From NCBI GenBank assembly GCA_946480015.1, contig CAMLIL010000014.1:1-64000 (forward strand): 64,000 bases of DNA. Direction: 5' to 3'. Shown here in pieces: positions 10,053 to 19,957 of this stretch (position 1 is the stretch's first letter; each line of letters opens with the position of its first letter). The notes under the pieces were generated by a model. The model was not told the origin of the DNA. It saw only the letters and a list, made by a program, of their open reading frames with translations, and did not search any database. The stretch comes from an uncultured Oxalobacteraceae bacterium (lineage in GTDB: Bacteria; Pseudomonadota; Gammaproteobacteria; Burkholderiales; Burkholderiaceae). The position numbers and the translations under genes were made by a program.

Positions 10053-12365
10053 TCAGCGTTCCGACACCGCATCGACCACGCACAGCGCGGTCATATTGAC
10101 GATGCGGCGCACGGTGGCCGATGGCGTGAGGATGTGCACCGGCCTGGCGCAGCCGAGCAGCACCGGACCGATGGCGATGCCGTTGCCGGCCGCCGTCTTG
10201 AGCAGGTTGTAGGCGATGTTGGCGCTGTCGATGTTCGGCATGACCAGCAGATTGGCATCGCCTTGCAGGGTCGAATGCGGCATCATCTGGCGGCGCAGCT
10301 TGGAATCGAGCGCCGAATCGCCGTGCATCTCGCCGTCGATTTCCAGCTCCGGCGCCTTTTGCTGCACCAGCGCCAGCGCTTCGCGCATCTTGCGCGCCGA
10401 GTCGCTGTTGGAACTGCCGAAATTCGAGCTCGACAGCAAGGCCGCGCGCGGCACGATGCCGAAGCGGCTCATTTCTTCGGCGGCCAGCACGGTGATTTCC
10501 GCCAGTTGCTCAGCGTTAGGATTCTCGTTGACGTGGGTGTCGACGATGGCCATCTGGCGTTCCGGCAGGATCAGGAAATTCATCGCCGCGTACACGTTGG
10601 CGCCGGCGCGCTTGCCCAGCACCTGGTCAATATAGTGCAGGTGCAGATTGGTGGCGCCAAAGGTGCCGCAGATCATGCCGTCGGCGTCGCCCTTGTGGAT
10701 CATCATTGCGCCGATCAGGCTGTGGCGGCGGCGCATTTCCAGCTTGGCGTATTCCTGCGTCACGCCCTTGCGGTTGGTGATGGCGTAATAGCTTTGCCAG
10801 TAATCGCGGTAGCGCTCGTCGAAATCCGGGTTGATGACATCGAAATGCTCGCCCAGCTTCAGGCGCAGGCCGAAACGCTCGATGCGTTTTTCCAGCACGC
10901 CCGGACGGCCGACCAGGATCGGCCGGGCCAGCTTCTCGTCGACCACCACCTGCACCGCGCGCAGCACGCGCTCTTCTTCGCCTTCGGCGTAGACGATGCG
11001 CTTGAGCTCCGGCGGGGCGGCCTTGGCCATGGCGAATAGCGGCTTCATGAAAGTGCCGCTGCGGTACACGAATTGCTGCAGCTGGGCCGCATAGGCTTCC
11101 AGGTCGGCGATCGGCCGGGTGGCCACGCCCGATTCCTCTGCGGCCTTGGCCACGCGCGGCGCGATCTGCATCAGCAGACGCGGATCGAACGGCATCGGGA
11201 TCAGGTATTCCGGCCCGAAGGACAGATTGCTGATGCCATAGGTGGTGGCGACGACGTCGGATTGCTCGGCATGTGCCAGGTCCGCAATCGCGTGCACGAC
11301 AGCAATTTCCATTTCCCGCGTGATGGTGGTGGCGCCGCAATCGAGCGCACCGCGGAAAATGTAGGGGAAACACAACACGTTGTTGACCTGATTCGGATAA
11401 TCCGACCGACCAGTGGCAATAATGGCATCACTGCGCACCGCCTTGACGTCTTCCGGCAGGATTTCAGGATGCGGATTGGCCAGCGCCAGAATGAGCGGAT
11501 TGGGCGCCATCTGCCGGACCATGTCCTGCTTGAGCACGCCGCCGGCGGACAGGCCGAGGAAAATGTCGGCGCCCGGCACCACTTCGGCCAGGGTACGCAG
11601 CGGGGTGTCCTGGGCAAAACGCTCCTTGTCCGGGTCCATCAGCTCGGTGCGGCCTTTGTAGACCACGCCGGCCAGGTCGGTCACGTAAATGTTCTCGATC
11701 GGAAAACCCAGGTCGACGATCAGGTCCAGGCAGGCCAGCGCGGCCGCACCGGCGCCGGACACCACCAGCTTGCACTCCTTGATGTGCTTGCCGACCACCT
11801 TGACGCCGTTCAGGATGGCCGCGCCCACGATGATCGCGGTACCGTGCTGGTCGTCGTGAAAGACCGGAATCTTCATGCGCTCGCGCAGCTGGCGCTCGAT
11901 ATAGAAGCACTCGGGCGCCTTGATGTCTTCCAGGTTGATGCCGCCGAAGGTCGGTTCCAGCGAGGCGATGATATCGACCAGCTTGTCGGGATCGGACTCG
12001 TTGATTTCGATGTCGAACACGTCGATGCCGGCAAACTTCTTGAACAGTACGCCCTTGCCTTCCATCACCGGCTTGGATGCCAGCGGACCGATATTGCCCA
12101 GACCCAGCACGGCGGTGCCGTTGGAAATCACCGCGACCAGGTTGCCGCGCGCAGTGTATTTATAAGAGTTGGCCGGGTCCTTGACAATTTCCTCGCAAGG
12201 CGCCGCCACGCCCGGCGAATACGCCAGGGCCAGATCGCGCTGATTGAGTAATTGCTTGGTGGGAGTGACGCTGATTTTCCCGGGGCGGGGAATTTCGTGG
12301 TACTCAAGAGCTGCCTGGCGCAGTTGCTGACGCAGCTCTTCTTTCTTGTCTGATGACGAATCCAT
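10053..12365 (-). CDS. maeB: NADP-dependent malic enzyme, long (MaeB) type
   Basis: A protein of 770 residues in three parts: malic enzyme N-terminal domain (with [11 protein letters not shown] and [11 protein letters not shown]), NAD(P)-binding domain, and a phosphotransacetylase-like C-terminal domain from about residue 430. It decarboxylates malate to pyruvate while making NADPH; in E. coli MaeB the PTA-like part is regulatory and senses acetyl-CoA. The ATG at 12365 (MDSSSDKK) is chosen because GGAAGG lies about 10 bases before it; a TTG six codons upstream is less likely. Single gene with its own terminator. Confidence 0.93.
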   Translation of the reverse strand: MDSSSDKKEELRQQLRQAALEYHEIPRPGKISVTPTKQLLNQRDLALAYSPGVAAPCEEIVKDPANSYKYTARGNLVAVISNGTAVLGLGNIGPLASKPVMEGKGVLFKKFAGIDVFDIEINESDPDKLVDIIASLEPTFGGINLEDIKAPECFYIERQLRERMKIPVFHDDQHGTAIIVGAAILNGVKVVGKHIKECKLVVSGAGAAALACLDLIVDLGFPIENIYVTDLAGVVYKGRTELMDPDKERFAQDTPLRTLAEVVPGADIFLGLSAGGVLKQDMVRQMAPNPLILALANPHPEILPEDVKAVRSDAIIATGRSDYPNQVNNVLCFPYIFRGALDCGATTITREMEIAVVHAIADLAHAEQSDVVATTYGISNLSFGPEYLIPMPFDPRLLMQIAPRVAKAAEESGVATRPIADLEAYAAQLQQFVYRSGTFMKPLFAMAKAAPPELKRIVYAEGEEERVLRAVQVVVDEKLARPILVGRPGVLEKRIERFGLRLKLGEHFDVINPDFDERYRDYWQSYYAITNRKGVTQEYAKLEMRRRHSLIGAMMIHKGDADGMICGTFGATNLHLHYIDQVLGKRAGANVYAAMNFLILPERQMAIVDTHVNENPNAEQLAEITVLAAEEMSRFGIVPRAALLSSSNFGSSNSDSARKMREALALVQQKAPELEIDGEMHGDSALDSKLRRQMMPHSTLQGDANLLVMPNIDSANIAYNLLKTAAGNGIAIGPVLLGCARPVHILTPSATVRRIVNMTALCVVDAVSER

Positions 12366-12529
12366 GCTGATGCGGCCTTCCAAACGATGCGGGGGAGGCC
12401 CATGATTTTAGCAGACGATAAGTTGTTGACCATTACGTAATTTCACCTATACCGGTTTGATTGGCCGAATCGATCGATTTTTCATCGCTTGCATAAGAAA
12501 AACTATCGCATCAATTTAAACTATCAATT

Positions 12530-12557
12530 TTGCAAATTAATTTATTTTAGCTATTAT
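12530..12557 (+). promoter_or_regulatory. sigma-70 promoter of the rubrerythrin cluster
   Basis: TTGCAA (12530-12535), 16 bases, TATTAT (12552-12557) lie in an AT-rich stretch 30 bases before the rubrerythrin start. The sequence just upstream has two CTAT repeats, but their spacing does not match an OxyR site. Confidence 0.65.
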
Positions 12558-12587
12558 TCTTCCATACCAACCGCACCGGAGAACAGC

Positions 12588-13067
12588 ATGGCAAACCAGA
12601 TCAAGTCCGTCACCATCGAGAACCTCGAAGCCGCTTTCGCCGGCGAATCGATGGCCCATATCAAGTACCGCTACTTCGCCAGGCTGGCGCGCGCCGCCGG
12701 CGCCATCGAGGTCGCCGAAGCCTTCGAAGCGACCGCCGACCAGGAAGTCATGCACGCCTTCGGCCACCTCGACCTGCTGTACCCGAAAGAACGGATGACC
12801 CCGGCCCGTGCACTGGAAATCGCCATCGAGGGCGAAACCTACGAGTACACCGAGATGTATCCGAAGTTCCGTCATCTGGCCGTCGAGGAAGGCAACAGCG
12901 CCGCGGTGGCCGAATACGACGAGCAGATCGAGGAATCGAAGGTGCACGCGGCGCAGTTCAAGCGCACCCTGGAAATGGCCGCCAAGCGCTTCGCCGCGCT
13001 GGCCAAGGTCGAGGAACGCCACGCCAACCACTACCAGGCCGCGCTGGACAAACTCAACGCCGCCTGA
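12588..13067 (+). CDS. rubrerythrin (diiron domain only)
   Basis: A four-helix diiron protein of 159 residues. The metal-binding glutamate/histidine motifs are visible (AAFAGESMAHIKY near the start, EATADQEVMHAF around residue 50, and a second set with EEGNSAA and EERHANHY). Rubrerythrin reduces hydrogen peroxide to water using electrons from rubredoxin. Unlike the classical protein it has no C-terminal rubredoxin domain; that function is supplied by the separate rubredoxin gene 42 bases downstream. The ATG at 12588 follows CCGGAGAA, and the in-frame sequence upstream lies in the promoter. Confidence 0.9.
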   Translation: MANQIKSVTIENLEAAFAGESMAHIKYRYFARLARAAGAIEVAEAFEATADQEVMHAFGHLDLLYPKERMTPARALEIAIEGETYEYTEMYPKFRHLAVEEGNSAAVAEYDEQIEESKVHAAQFKRTLEMAAKRFAALAKVEERHANHYQAALDKLNAA

Positions 13068-13109
13068 GCACCCTTTAAATCACTTCAAACAAAAGCAAAG
13101 AGGACCACC

Positions 13110-13274
13110 ATGAAAACCTATCAATGTATCGTTTGCGGCTACATCTACGACGAAGCGCTTGGCATGCCGGACGAAGGCATCCCCGCCGGCACCCGCTGGG
13201 CCGACATCCCGGAAGGCTGGGAATGCCCCGACTGCGGCGTGGCCAAGAGCGACTTCGAGATGGTCGAGATCTGA
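13110..13274 (+). CDS. rubredoxin
   Basis: A 54-residue protein with the two CxxC knuckles of a Fe(SCys)4 centre: [10 protein letters not shown] and [11 protein letters not shown], plus the conserved GIPAGTRW in between. It carries single electrons, here most simply from the adjoining reductase to rubrerythrin. A good ribosome binding site (AAAGAGG) precedes the ATG. Its stop is two bases from the start of the reductase gene, so the two are likely translated together. Confidence 0.95.
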   Translation: MKTYQCIVCGYIYDEALGMPDEGIPAGTRWADIPEGWECPDCGVAKSDFEMVEI

Positions 13275-13276
13275 TC

Positions 13277-14437
13277 ATGACGGCGGCCCCTCCCATCGTG
13301 ATCATCGGCGCCGGCATGGCCGCGTACAGCCTGGCGCGCGAGCTGCGCAAACTCGACAAGGAGACGCCGCTGCTGCTGGTGGCCAGCGACGCGGCCGCCT
13401 CCTACGCCAAGCCGATGCTGTCGAACGCCATCGCGCTGGGCAAGGGCGCGCACCAGATCGTCTCCGGCAGCGCCGCGCAGATGGCCGCGCAGCTCAATGC
13501 GCGCATCCTGCCCCATACCCGCATCGACGCGATCGACAGCGCGGCGCGCAGCATCACCACCGGGCAGGGCGAGCGGATCGACTACACCAGGCTGGTACTG
13601 GCGCTGGGCGCGCAGCCGATCCGCCTGCCGCTGGGCGGCGACGCGGCCGCCGAGGTGCTGTCGGTGAACCACATCGACGACTACGCCGTCCTGCGCGAGA
13701 AGCTCGACGCCTTCCAGCGCCCGGCCCGCGTGGCCATCCTCGGAGCGGGCCTGATCGGCTGCGAGTTCGCCGACGACCTGTCGGCCGGCGGCCATCAGGT
13801 GACACTGATCGATCCGAATCCGCGGCCGCTGGCGGCGCTGGCCGCCCCCAGCCTGTCGCACGGCCTGGCATCGGCATGGGAACGGCGCGTGGCGCTGCGC
13901 CTTGGCACCACGGCGGCGAGCGTGACGCGCGCCGGCGATAGCCTGGCCCTGAGCCTGGCCGACGGCAGCGTGGTCGAGGCCGACCTGGTCCTGTCGGCGG
14001 TGGGCCTGCGCCCCTCAGTGGCGCTGGCCCAGGCGGCGGGACTGGAAACCCGGCGCGGCATTCTGGTCGACGCATTCGGCCAGACCAGCGCCAGCGACAT
14101 TTACGCGCTGGGCGACTGCGCCGAATATGCCACCGCCGGCGGCAGCAGCGTGCTGCCGTATGTGGCGCCGCTGCTGACGGCGGCGCGCGCGATCGCCGCC
14201 ACCCTGGCCGGCACGCCCACCAGGATCGAAATCAAGGCCGATGCGGTGATCGTCAAGACGCCGAGCTACAAGCTGGCGCTGGCGCCGCCGCCACCGGGAA
14301 CCAGCGGCGACTGGGTCGACGAACATGACGGCGAACGCATCATCGCCCGCTTCATCGACGCGCAAGGCAGCGTGCGCGGCTTCGGCCTGTCGGCGCATAC
14401 GCCGGCGCTGCGCGCCAGGCTGCTGGCGGAGCTGTAA
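13277..14437 (+). CDS. NAD(P)H:rubredoxin reductase, FAD-dependent
   Basis: A protein of 386 residues with the FAD-binding GAGMAAYSLARELR at the N-terminus, a second dinucleotide motif ILGAGLIGCEFADDL near residue 155 for NAD(P)H, and the C-terminal FAD motif IYALGDCAEY. This is the pattern of rubredoxin/ferredoxin reductases of the AlkT/RubB type. The start two bases after the rubredoxin stop and the rubrerythrin gene ahead make a complete NADH-to-peroxide chain in three genes. The exact electron partner is inferred from context. Confidence 0.86.
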   Translation: MTAAPPIVIIGAGMAAYSLARELRKLDKETPLLLVASDAAASYAKPMLSNAIALGKGAHQIVSGSAAQMAAQLNARILPHTRIDAIDSAARSITTGQGERIDYTRLVLALGAQPIRLPLGGDAAAEVLSVNHIDDYAVLREKLDAFQRPARVAILGAGLIGCEFADDLSAGGHQVTLIDPNPRPLAALAAPSLSHGLASAWERRVALRLGTTAASVTRAGDSLALSLADGSVVEADLVLSAVGLRPSVALAQAAGLETRRGILVDAFGQTSASDIYALGDCAEYATAGGSSVLPYVAPLLTAARAIAATLAGTPTRIEIKADAVIVKTPSYKLALAPPPPGTSGDWVDEHDGERIIARFIDAQGSVRGFGLSAHTPALRARLLAEL

Positions 14438-14463
14438 GGGGCCGATCCATTACAATCGCGCCC

Positions 14464-15423
14464 ATGCTCTCCGAATTCGACCTGATCAAACAGTATTTCA
14501 AGCGCAACCGTCCCGGCCAGGCCGTGCTGGGCATCGGCGACGATTGCGCCCTGCTGGCGCCCTCCCCCGGCATGCAGCTGGCCATTTCCTCGGACATGCT
14601 GGTCGAAGGCCGGCATTTCTTCGCCGGCGCCGACGCCCGCATGCTGGGCCACAAATGCCTGGCCGTGAACCTGTCGGACCTGGCCGCCATGGGCGCGCGC
14701 CCGCTCGGCTTCACCCTGGCGCTGGCCCTGCCGGAAGCCAACCGCGACTGGCTGGCCGCCTTCTCGGCGGGGCTGTTCGCCCTGGCCGACGAACACCAGT
14801 GCGAACTGATCGGCGGCGACACCACCAAGGGCCCGCTCAACATCTGCATCACCGTGTTCGGCGAAGTGGCGCCCGGCCACGCGCTGCGGCGCGACGCCGC
14901 CCGCGCCGGCGACGACATCTGGATCTCCGGCACCCTGGGCGACGCCCGCCTGGCGCTGGCGTGCTACTGGCGGCAGCACGCGCTGCCGGGCGCGCAGATG
15001 GAGCTGGCGGCGGCGCGCATGCACATGCCGGCCCCGCGCGTGGCGCTCGGCCTGGCCCTGGGCGCGGCGCCGCTGGCGCACGCCGCCATCGATATTTCGG
15101 ACGGTCTGGTGGGCGACCTGGGCCACATCCTGGCCGCGTCGGATGTGGGCGCCACGCTCAACGTCGACCTGCTGCCGGCCGGCCCGGTACTGGCCACCCA
15201 GGACGCGGCGCTGCGGCGGCGCTTCTGCGCGGCCGGTGGCGACGACTATGAACTGTGCTTCACCGCCCCCCAGGCACAGCGCGCCGCCATCGAGCAGGCC
15301 GCGGGCGCCACCCGCGTCACCCGCGTGGGCAGCATCGAGGCGCAACCGGGCCTGCGCCTCGTAGGTGCCGACGGCGCGCCGCTCGACTTGCAGTTGGCCG
15401 GCTTCGATCACTTCGCCTCTTAA
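14464..15423 (+). CDS. thiL: thiamine-monophosphate kinase
   Basis: A protein of 319 residues of the PurM/ThiL ATP-binding fold: GIGDDCALL near residue 22, SSDMLVEGRHFF, VNLSDLAAMGARPLGF and the later DISDGLVGDL motif. ThiL phosphorylates thiamine monophosphate to the cofactor thiamine diphosphate. It starts 26 bases after the reductase gene. Its stop overlaps that of the convergent regulator gene: both stops lie in the palindrome TTAA at 15420-15423. Confidence 0.95.
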   Translation: MLSEFDLIKQYFKRNRPGQAVLGIGDDCALLAPSPGMQLAISSDMLVEGRHFFAGADARMLGHKCLAVNLSDLAAMGARPLGFTLALALPEANRDWLAAFSAGLFALADEHQCELIGGDTTKGPLNICITVFGEVAPGHALRRDAARAGDDIWISGTLGDARLALACYWRQHALPGAQMELAAARMHMPAPRVALGLALGAAPLAHAAIDISDGLVGDLGHILAASDVGATLNVDLLPAGPVLATQDAALRRRFCAAGGDDYELCFTAPQAQRAAIEQAAGATRVTRVGSIEAQPGLRLVGADGAPLDLQLAGFDHFAS

Positions 15424-17963
15424 GGCGAATCGGCCTCGGTGGCTTGCGGCTGGACCCGCCGGCTCATCAGGCGGTAATGGCGGAATGCCTCGCGCACGCT
15501 GGCGCGCAGCGCGTTGTCGTCCCACGGCTTGGTGTAGAAGCGGTAGACCGCGCCGCGGTTGATCGAATCGAGCACCGTCTCCAGGCCCGCATAGCCGGAC
15601 AGGATCATGCGGATCGTGTCCGGGTACATCTCCTTGACCTTGCTCAGAAATTCGGTGCCGCTCATGCCCGGCATGCGCTGGTCGCACAGGATCACTTCGA
15701 CCGGGTACAGCGCCAGCATTTCGAAGCCCTCGGCCGGCGAGGCCGCCGTCAGGATGCGGTAATCCTCCGGCCGGAACAGACGGTGCAGCGCGGCCAGCAC
15801 GGTGGGGTCGTCGTCGATCAGCAGCAGGGTCGGACGGGAGATCTGGTCGGGGTCGCGCTCGACCGGCGCTGCGCGGTTCGCCAGTACCAGCTTGCCCATG
15901 TCCCCGGCCGGCAGCGGGCGCGAGAAATGAAAGCCCTGCATTTCGTCGCAGCGGTTGCGGCGCAAATAGTTTCGCTGGGCGCCCGATTCCACCCCTTCGG
16001 CGATCACCTGCATGTGCAGGCTGTGCGCCATGCTGATGATGGCCAGCGCGATGGCCGCATCGTCCGGATTGACGGTCACGTCGCGCACGAAGGCGATGTC
16101 GATCTTGAGCTTATCGATCGGGAAGCGCTTCAGGTAGGCCAGGCTGGAGTAGCCGGTGCCGAAGTCGTCGATGGCCACGCGGATGCCGAGCAGCTTGAGG
16201 TTGCCCAGCACTTCGATGGTGTGCTCGGCGTTGGCCATCAGCGCGCTTTCGGTCAGCTCCAGTTCCAGCAGCGCGGCGTCGATCTGGTGGCGGTCGAGGA
16301 CGCGGCGGATTTCCAGTTCCAGGTCGCCTTCGACAAACTGGCTGCTCGACACGTTCACCGCCACCCGCACGTCGCCGACGCCCTCGGCCTGCCAGGCGGC
16401 GATCTGGCGGCAGGCTTCCTCGATCACCCAGGCGCCGGCGCGCACGATCATCCCGGTCTCCTCCAGCACCCCCACGAACTCGGCCGGGTACACCATGCCG
16501 TGGCCGGGACGGTTCCAGCGCAGCAGCGCTTCGGCGCCGCTGATCTGGCCGGTGTTCAGGTCCACCTTGGGCTGGTAGTGCAGCTCGAATTCGTCGTGCT
16601 CGAGCGCATGGCGCAGCGCCAGCTCCAGCTCCAGCCGGGCCAGCACCTGCACGTTCATGGCGGAGGTGAAGAAGCGGTAGCCATCGCGCCCGGCCTCCTT
16701 GGCGCGCCCCATGGCGGTATCGGCGTAGCGGATCAGGGTGTCGGGATCGGTGGCGTCGTCGGGATACAGGGCGATGCCGATGCTGGCCGTCAGCAGGATC
16801 TGCTGGCCCTGCAGGTCGAACGGCGCGCGCAGCGCTTCGCGCACTTCGTTGGCCACGTTGACCGCGTCCTGCTGGCTGTGCTCGATCTTCAGGATCAGCG
16901 CGAATTCGTCCCCGCCCAGCCGGCCGACGGTGTCGCGCAGCGGCACGCAGCGCGCCAGCCGGCTGCTGAACTGGCGCAGCAGGTCGTCGCCGCAACTGGT
17001 GCTGAGCGAATCGTTGACGATCTTGAAGCGGTCCAGCGCGATGAACAGCACCGCCACCCGGGGCGGGTTGTCGGCGCCGGCCTCGAGCGTCTCGCGCAGG
17101 GTCTGGTAGAACAGGGCGCGGTTGGGCAGGCCGGTCAGGCTGTCGTAGCCGGCCAGGCGGCGCAGGCGCTGCTCGGTCTCGATGCGTTCGCTGATGTCGC
17201 GCGCCACCGCGATCAGCATGCGGGTGCTGCCCACGGTGCGCACCTGCCAGTAGATTTCGACCGGAATGCTCAGCAGATCCGAGCGGGTCAGTTCGGTGTC
17301 GACCAGGTTCGGGTCGCGCGCCTTGGCGCGGTTCGGATCGGCCTGGTGCGCCAGCCCGTAGCTGGTGGGGTCCAGCGCGAGCAGCTGCTCGCGCCGGTAA
17401 CCCAGCATGCGGCAGGCGCCGTCGTTGATGTCGACCACCTTCATGCTGCCGGTATCGATCAGGAAGATGGCGTCGGCGGTGGCGTCCATGGCGCTGCGAA
17501 AGCGCTGCAGTTCGGCGGTGCGCTCGCGCACGGTCTGCTCCAGCAGGCTGCCGTAATTGCGCGATTCCTGGTGCAGCAGGCGCACTTCGAGCATGTTGCG
17601 GATGCGCGTGAGCACCTCGACCGGGTCGAACGGCTTGCTGACGAAGTCGCGCGCGCCGGTGTCGAGCGCGGCCAGTTTCTTGTCCGGTTCGGCCGTGACC
17701 ACCAGCACCGGCAGGTAATCGTGTTCGAGCGGCTTGAGCGCTTCCATCACTTCGAAGCCGCTCATGCCGGGCATGTGCAGGTCGAGGATGATCAGGTCGT
17801 AATGGTGCTGCTCGTGCAGGCCCACCACCTGGCGTGGATCGGTGGTGCTGTGCACATTGGTGTAGCCGGACCCGCTCAGGAGAAATTCCAGCAGCTGCAC
17901 GTTGACCGGCTGGTCGTCCACGATCAGGATGGCGGCGTGGAGAATGTCGTCTTTGTCGATCAT
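15420..17963 (-). CDS. REC-PAS-GGDEF-EAL-REC c-di-GMP regulator
   Basis: A protein of 847 residues. Order: receiver domain (1-125, LIILDLHMPG with the phospho-Asp), PAS (about 150-270), GGDEF (about 275-440, intact GGDEFALI), EAL (about 450-690, intact EALLRW and DDFGTGYSSL), and a second receiver domain (about 705-830, VILCDQRMPG). The inhibitory RxxD site before GGDEF reads PLRD, so product inhibition is probably weak or absent. It can in principle make and degrade c-di-GMP under control of two phosphorylation inputs. Its start overlaps the hybrid kinase gene upstream by four bases, so that kinase is the likely phosphate source. Confidence 0.9.
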   Translation of the reverse strand: MIDKDDILHAAILIVDDQPVNVQLLEFLLSGSGYTNVHSTTDPRQVVGLHEQHHYDLIILDLHMPGMSGFEVMEALKPLEHDYLPVLVVTAEPDKKLAALDTGARDFVSKPFDPVEVLTRIRNMLEVRLLHQESRNYGSLLEQTVRERTAELQRFRSAMDATADAIFLIDTGSMKVVDINDGACRMLGYRREQLLALDPTSYGLAHQADPNRAKARDPNLVDTELTRSDLLSIPVEIYWQVRTVGSTRMLIAVARDISERIETEQRLRRLAGYDSLTGLPNRALFYQTLRETLEAGADNPPRVAVLFIALDRFKIVNDSLSTSCGDDLLRQFSSRLARCVPLRDTVGRLGGDEFALILKIEHSQQDAVNVANEVREALRAPFDLQGQQILLTASIGIALYPDDATDPDTLIRYADTAMGRAKEAGRDGYRFFTSAMNVQVLARLELELALRHALEHDEFELHYQPKVDLNTGQISGAEALLRWNRPGHGMVYPAEFVGVLEETGMIVRAGAWVIEEACRQIAAWQAEGVGDVRVAVNVSSSQFVEGDLELEIRRVLDRHQIDAALLELELTESALMANAEHTIEVLGNLKLLGIRVAIDDFGTGYSSLAYLKRFPIDKLKIDIAFVRDVTVNPDDAAIALAIISMAHSLHMQVIAEGVESGAQRNYLRRNRCDEMQGFHFSRPLPAGDMGKLVLANRAAPVERDPDQISRPTLLLIDDDPTVLAALHRLFRPEDYRILTAASPAEGFEMLALYPVEVILCDQRMPGMSGTEFLSKVKEMYPDTIRMILSGYAGLETVLDSINRGAVYRFYTKPWDDNALRASVREAFRHYRLMSRRVQPQATEADSP

Positions 17964-19957
17964 GATGGCGCCTTCACTGCGTTGCGATTCGCGCGTGACA
18001 GCGCCAGGGTGCTGTCGATCGCTTCGGCAAATTCGTCAATGTTGATGGGCTTGGTGAGGTAGCGGTGAAAACCGCTGGCCATGCCGCGCTCGACGTCGCG
18101 CGGCATGGCGTTGGCGGTCAGGGCGATGATGGGAATGTGGGCGGTGCGCGGATCGCTGCGCAAGGTCTTGAGCGCGTCGGTGCCGCTCACGCAGGGCAGG
18201 TTGAGATCCATCAGGATCACGTCGGGCAGGTGCGCCCTGGCCATCTCGATGCCCAGGTGCCCGTCGGGCGCCGAGAGCAGGTGCAGGTCGGGCCGGAAGC
18301 CGACGATTTCTTCGACCAGGCGCAGGTTGGCGGGATTGTCTTCGACGTACAGCACGGTGTGGCGGGCGTGATGGGCGGGCGCGCGGGAAAGGGGGGCGTG
18401 CAGCTGGCCCGTTTCAGTGACCGAGGGCAGCGGCCGGGTGGTCGGCATGCTGACGGAAAACACGCTGCCGACGCCGGCGCTGCTGCTGACATTGATCGAG
18501 CCGCCCATCAGTTCGACCAGGCGGCGCGTGACCACCAGGCCGATGCCGGTGCCTTCCTCGCTGCCGTTTTCCTGGCCCAGGCGGTTAAACGGCTGGAACA
18601 GGCTGGCCACCTGGTCCGGGCGCAGGCCCATGCCGGTATCCTGCACCGAGATGCGCACCCTGTCGTCTTCCACCGCGCAGGCCAGCACCACGGCGCCGCT
18701 TTCGCGGTTGTATTTGATGGCGTTCGAGAGCAGGTTGAGCAGCACCTGCTTGAGACGGGTGCGGTCGGCCATCACCACCACCCCGGTGGCGTCCGGGAAC
18801 AGCACGCGCACCTTGCGCTGCTCGGCCATCGGTTCGGTCATGTTGCGGCATTCGACCAGGATGTCGTCCAGCCCGACCGGTTCCATCGACAGGGTGACGG
18901 TGCCCGATTCGACCTTGGCCAGGTCGAGAATCTCGTTGATGAGGGTCAGCAGATGGCGCCCGGACTTGAGAATGTGGCCCGCGAACTCCTTCTTTTGCAC
19001 GGGGGTGGACGGCATGTGGTCGGAGGTGAGAATCTGGGCGAAGCCGAGCACCGCGTTGAGCGGGGTGCGCAGTTCGTGGCTCATCGAGGACAGGAAGGCC
19101 GACTTGGCCTGGTTGGCTTTCTTGGCCGCGTCCATGGCCAGTTCCAGTTCGGCGTTGGCCAGTTCCAGCTGCATGGTGCGTTCGTGCACGCGCTGCTCGA
19201 GCTGTTCGTTCAGGCGCATCACTTCCAGGCGCGCGCCGGCGATGGCGCGGTTGGAGGTTTCCAGTTCGCGCGTGCGCTGCTCGATTTCGGTGAGCATGGT
19301 GTTGAACGAGTCGACCAGTTCGCCGGCCTCGTCGTCGCTGATGCGCTCGGCGCGCTGGGAATAGTCGCGCGTGGCCACCACTTCGTGGGCGATGTCGGAA
19401 ATGGCCACGATGGGCGCGGTGATGATGGCGCCCAGGCGGCGCGTGATCAGCCAGGCGATCAGCATGGCCGCCGAGATGACGGCAGCGGCGATGCTCAGGT
19501 AGTCGAGCGCGCGCGCCAGCAGAATGTAGTCGGCGCGCAGATACACGGTGCCGAGAAATTCGCCATTCTCCACGATGCGCTGGTAGGTTTCCAGGTCGTT
19601 GCCCGTCACATGGGCGCCCTCGGCGTTCGGGCGCGGCGGGATGGCGCCGCGTTCGCCCGGCGCCGCGTAGCTGGCGAACAGGGTGCCGCCGGCATTGTAG
19701 ATGGCGGCCGCGCGCACGGTGGGCCGGATGCGCAGCGAGGCCAGGTTTTCGGTGGCCAGGCGGCGGTCGTCGAAACTGAGGGCGGCCGAGCTCAGATGGC
19801 CGAGCAGTTCGGCCTGGGTCGCCATGTCGCCCAGCACCGCGCGGTGGTAGCCGCGCAAATCGTAGGCGATCACCGCGCCGATCGACACGACCAGCGCCGC
19901 CAGGGTGGTCAGCATGACCACCGTCAGCAGCTTCTGGCGCAGGGGGCGGCCGGTCAT
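17960..19957 (-). CDS. hybrid sensor histidine kinase (HAMP-HisKA-HATPase-REC)
   Basis: A protein of 665 residues. N-terminal membrane helix, periplasmic sensor region of about 120 residues, second membrane helix near 165, HAMP, coiled coil, HisKA with SHELRTPLN, ATPase domain with GTGIGL, and a C-terminal receiver domain (VILMDLNLPCVSG). The ATG at 19957 is chosen because GGAGG lies six bases before it; an in-frame start 13 codons upstream lacks one. The gene overlaps the GGDEF-EAL regulator by four bases and probably forms a phosphorelay with it. The signal sensed is unknown. Confidence 0.9.
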   Translation of the reverse strand: MTGRPLRQKLLTVVMLTTLAALVVSIGAVIAYDLRGYHRAVLGDMATQAELLGHLSSAALSFDDRRLATENLASLRIRPTVRAAAIYNAGGTLFASYAAPGERGAIPPRPNAEGAHVTGNDLETYQRIVENGEFLGTVYLRADYILLARALDYLSIAAAVISAAMLIAWLITRRLGAIITAPIVAISDIAHEVVATRDYSQRAERISDDEAGELVDSFNTMLTEIEQRTRELETSNRAIAGARLEVMRLNEQLEQRVHERTMQLELANAELELAMDAAKKANQAKSAFLSSMSHELRTPLNAVLGFAQILTSDHMPSTPVQKKEFAGHILKSGRHLLTLINEILDLAKVESGTVTLSMEPVGLDDILVECRNMTEPMAEQRKVRVLFPDATGVVVMADRTRLKQVLLNLLSNAIKYNRESGAVVLACAVEDDRVRISVQDTGMGLRPDQVASLFQPFNRLGQENGSEEGTGIGLVVTRRLVELMGGSINVSSSAGVGSVFSVSMPTTRPLPSVTETGQLHAPLSRAPAHHARHTVLYVEDNPANLRLVEEIVGFRPDLHLLSAPDGHLGIEMARAHLPDVILMDLNLPCVSGTDALKTLRSDPRTAHIPIIALTANAMPRDVERGMASGFHRYLTKPINIDEFAEAIDSTLALSRANRNAVKAPS

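Noticed and set aside
12440..12530. OxyR-type binding site upstream of rubrerythrin (two CTAT repeats)
   Set aside because: The repeats are 18 bases apart, whereas the OxyR pattern needs 22, and the matching ATAG halves are missing.
15255..18062. Very long open frame opposite the c-di-GMP regulator (also 61853-63856 opposite sucDC, 21775-23715 opposite the TraL/CDF genes)
   Set aside because: Such frames stay open in GC-rich DNA as mirror images of real genes. Their translations are rich in Gln, His, Gly and Arg and lack any family motif.
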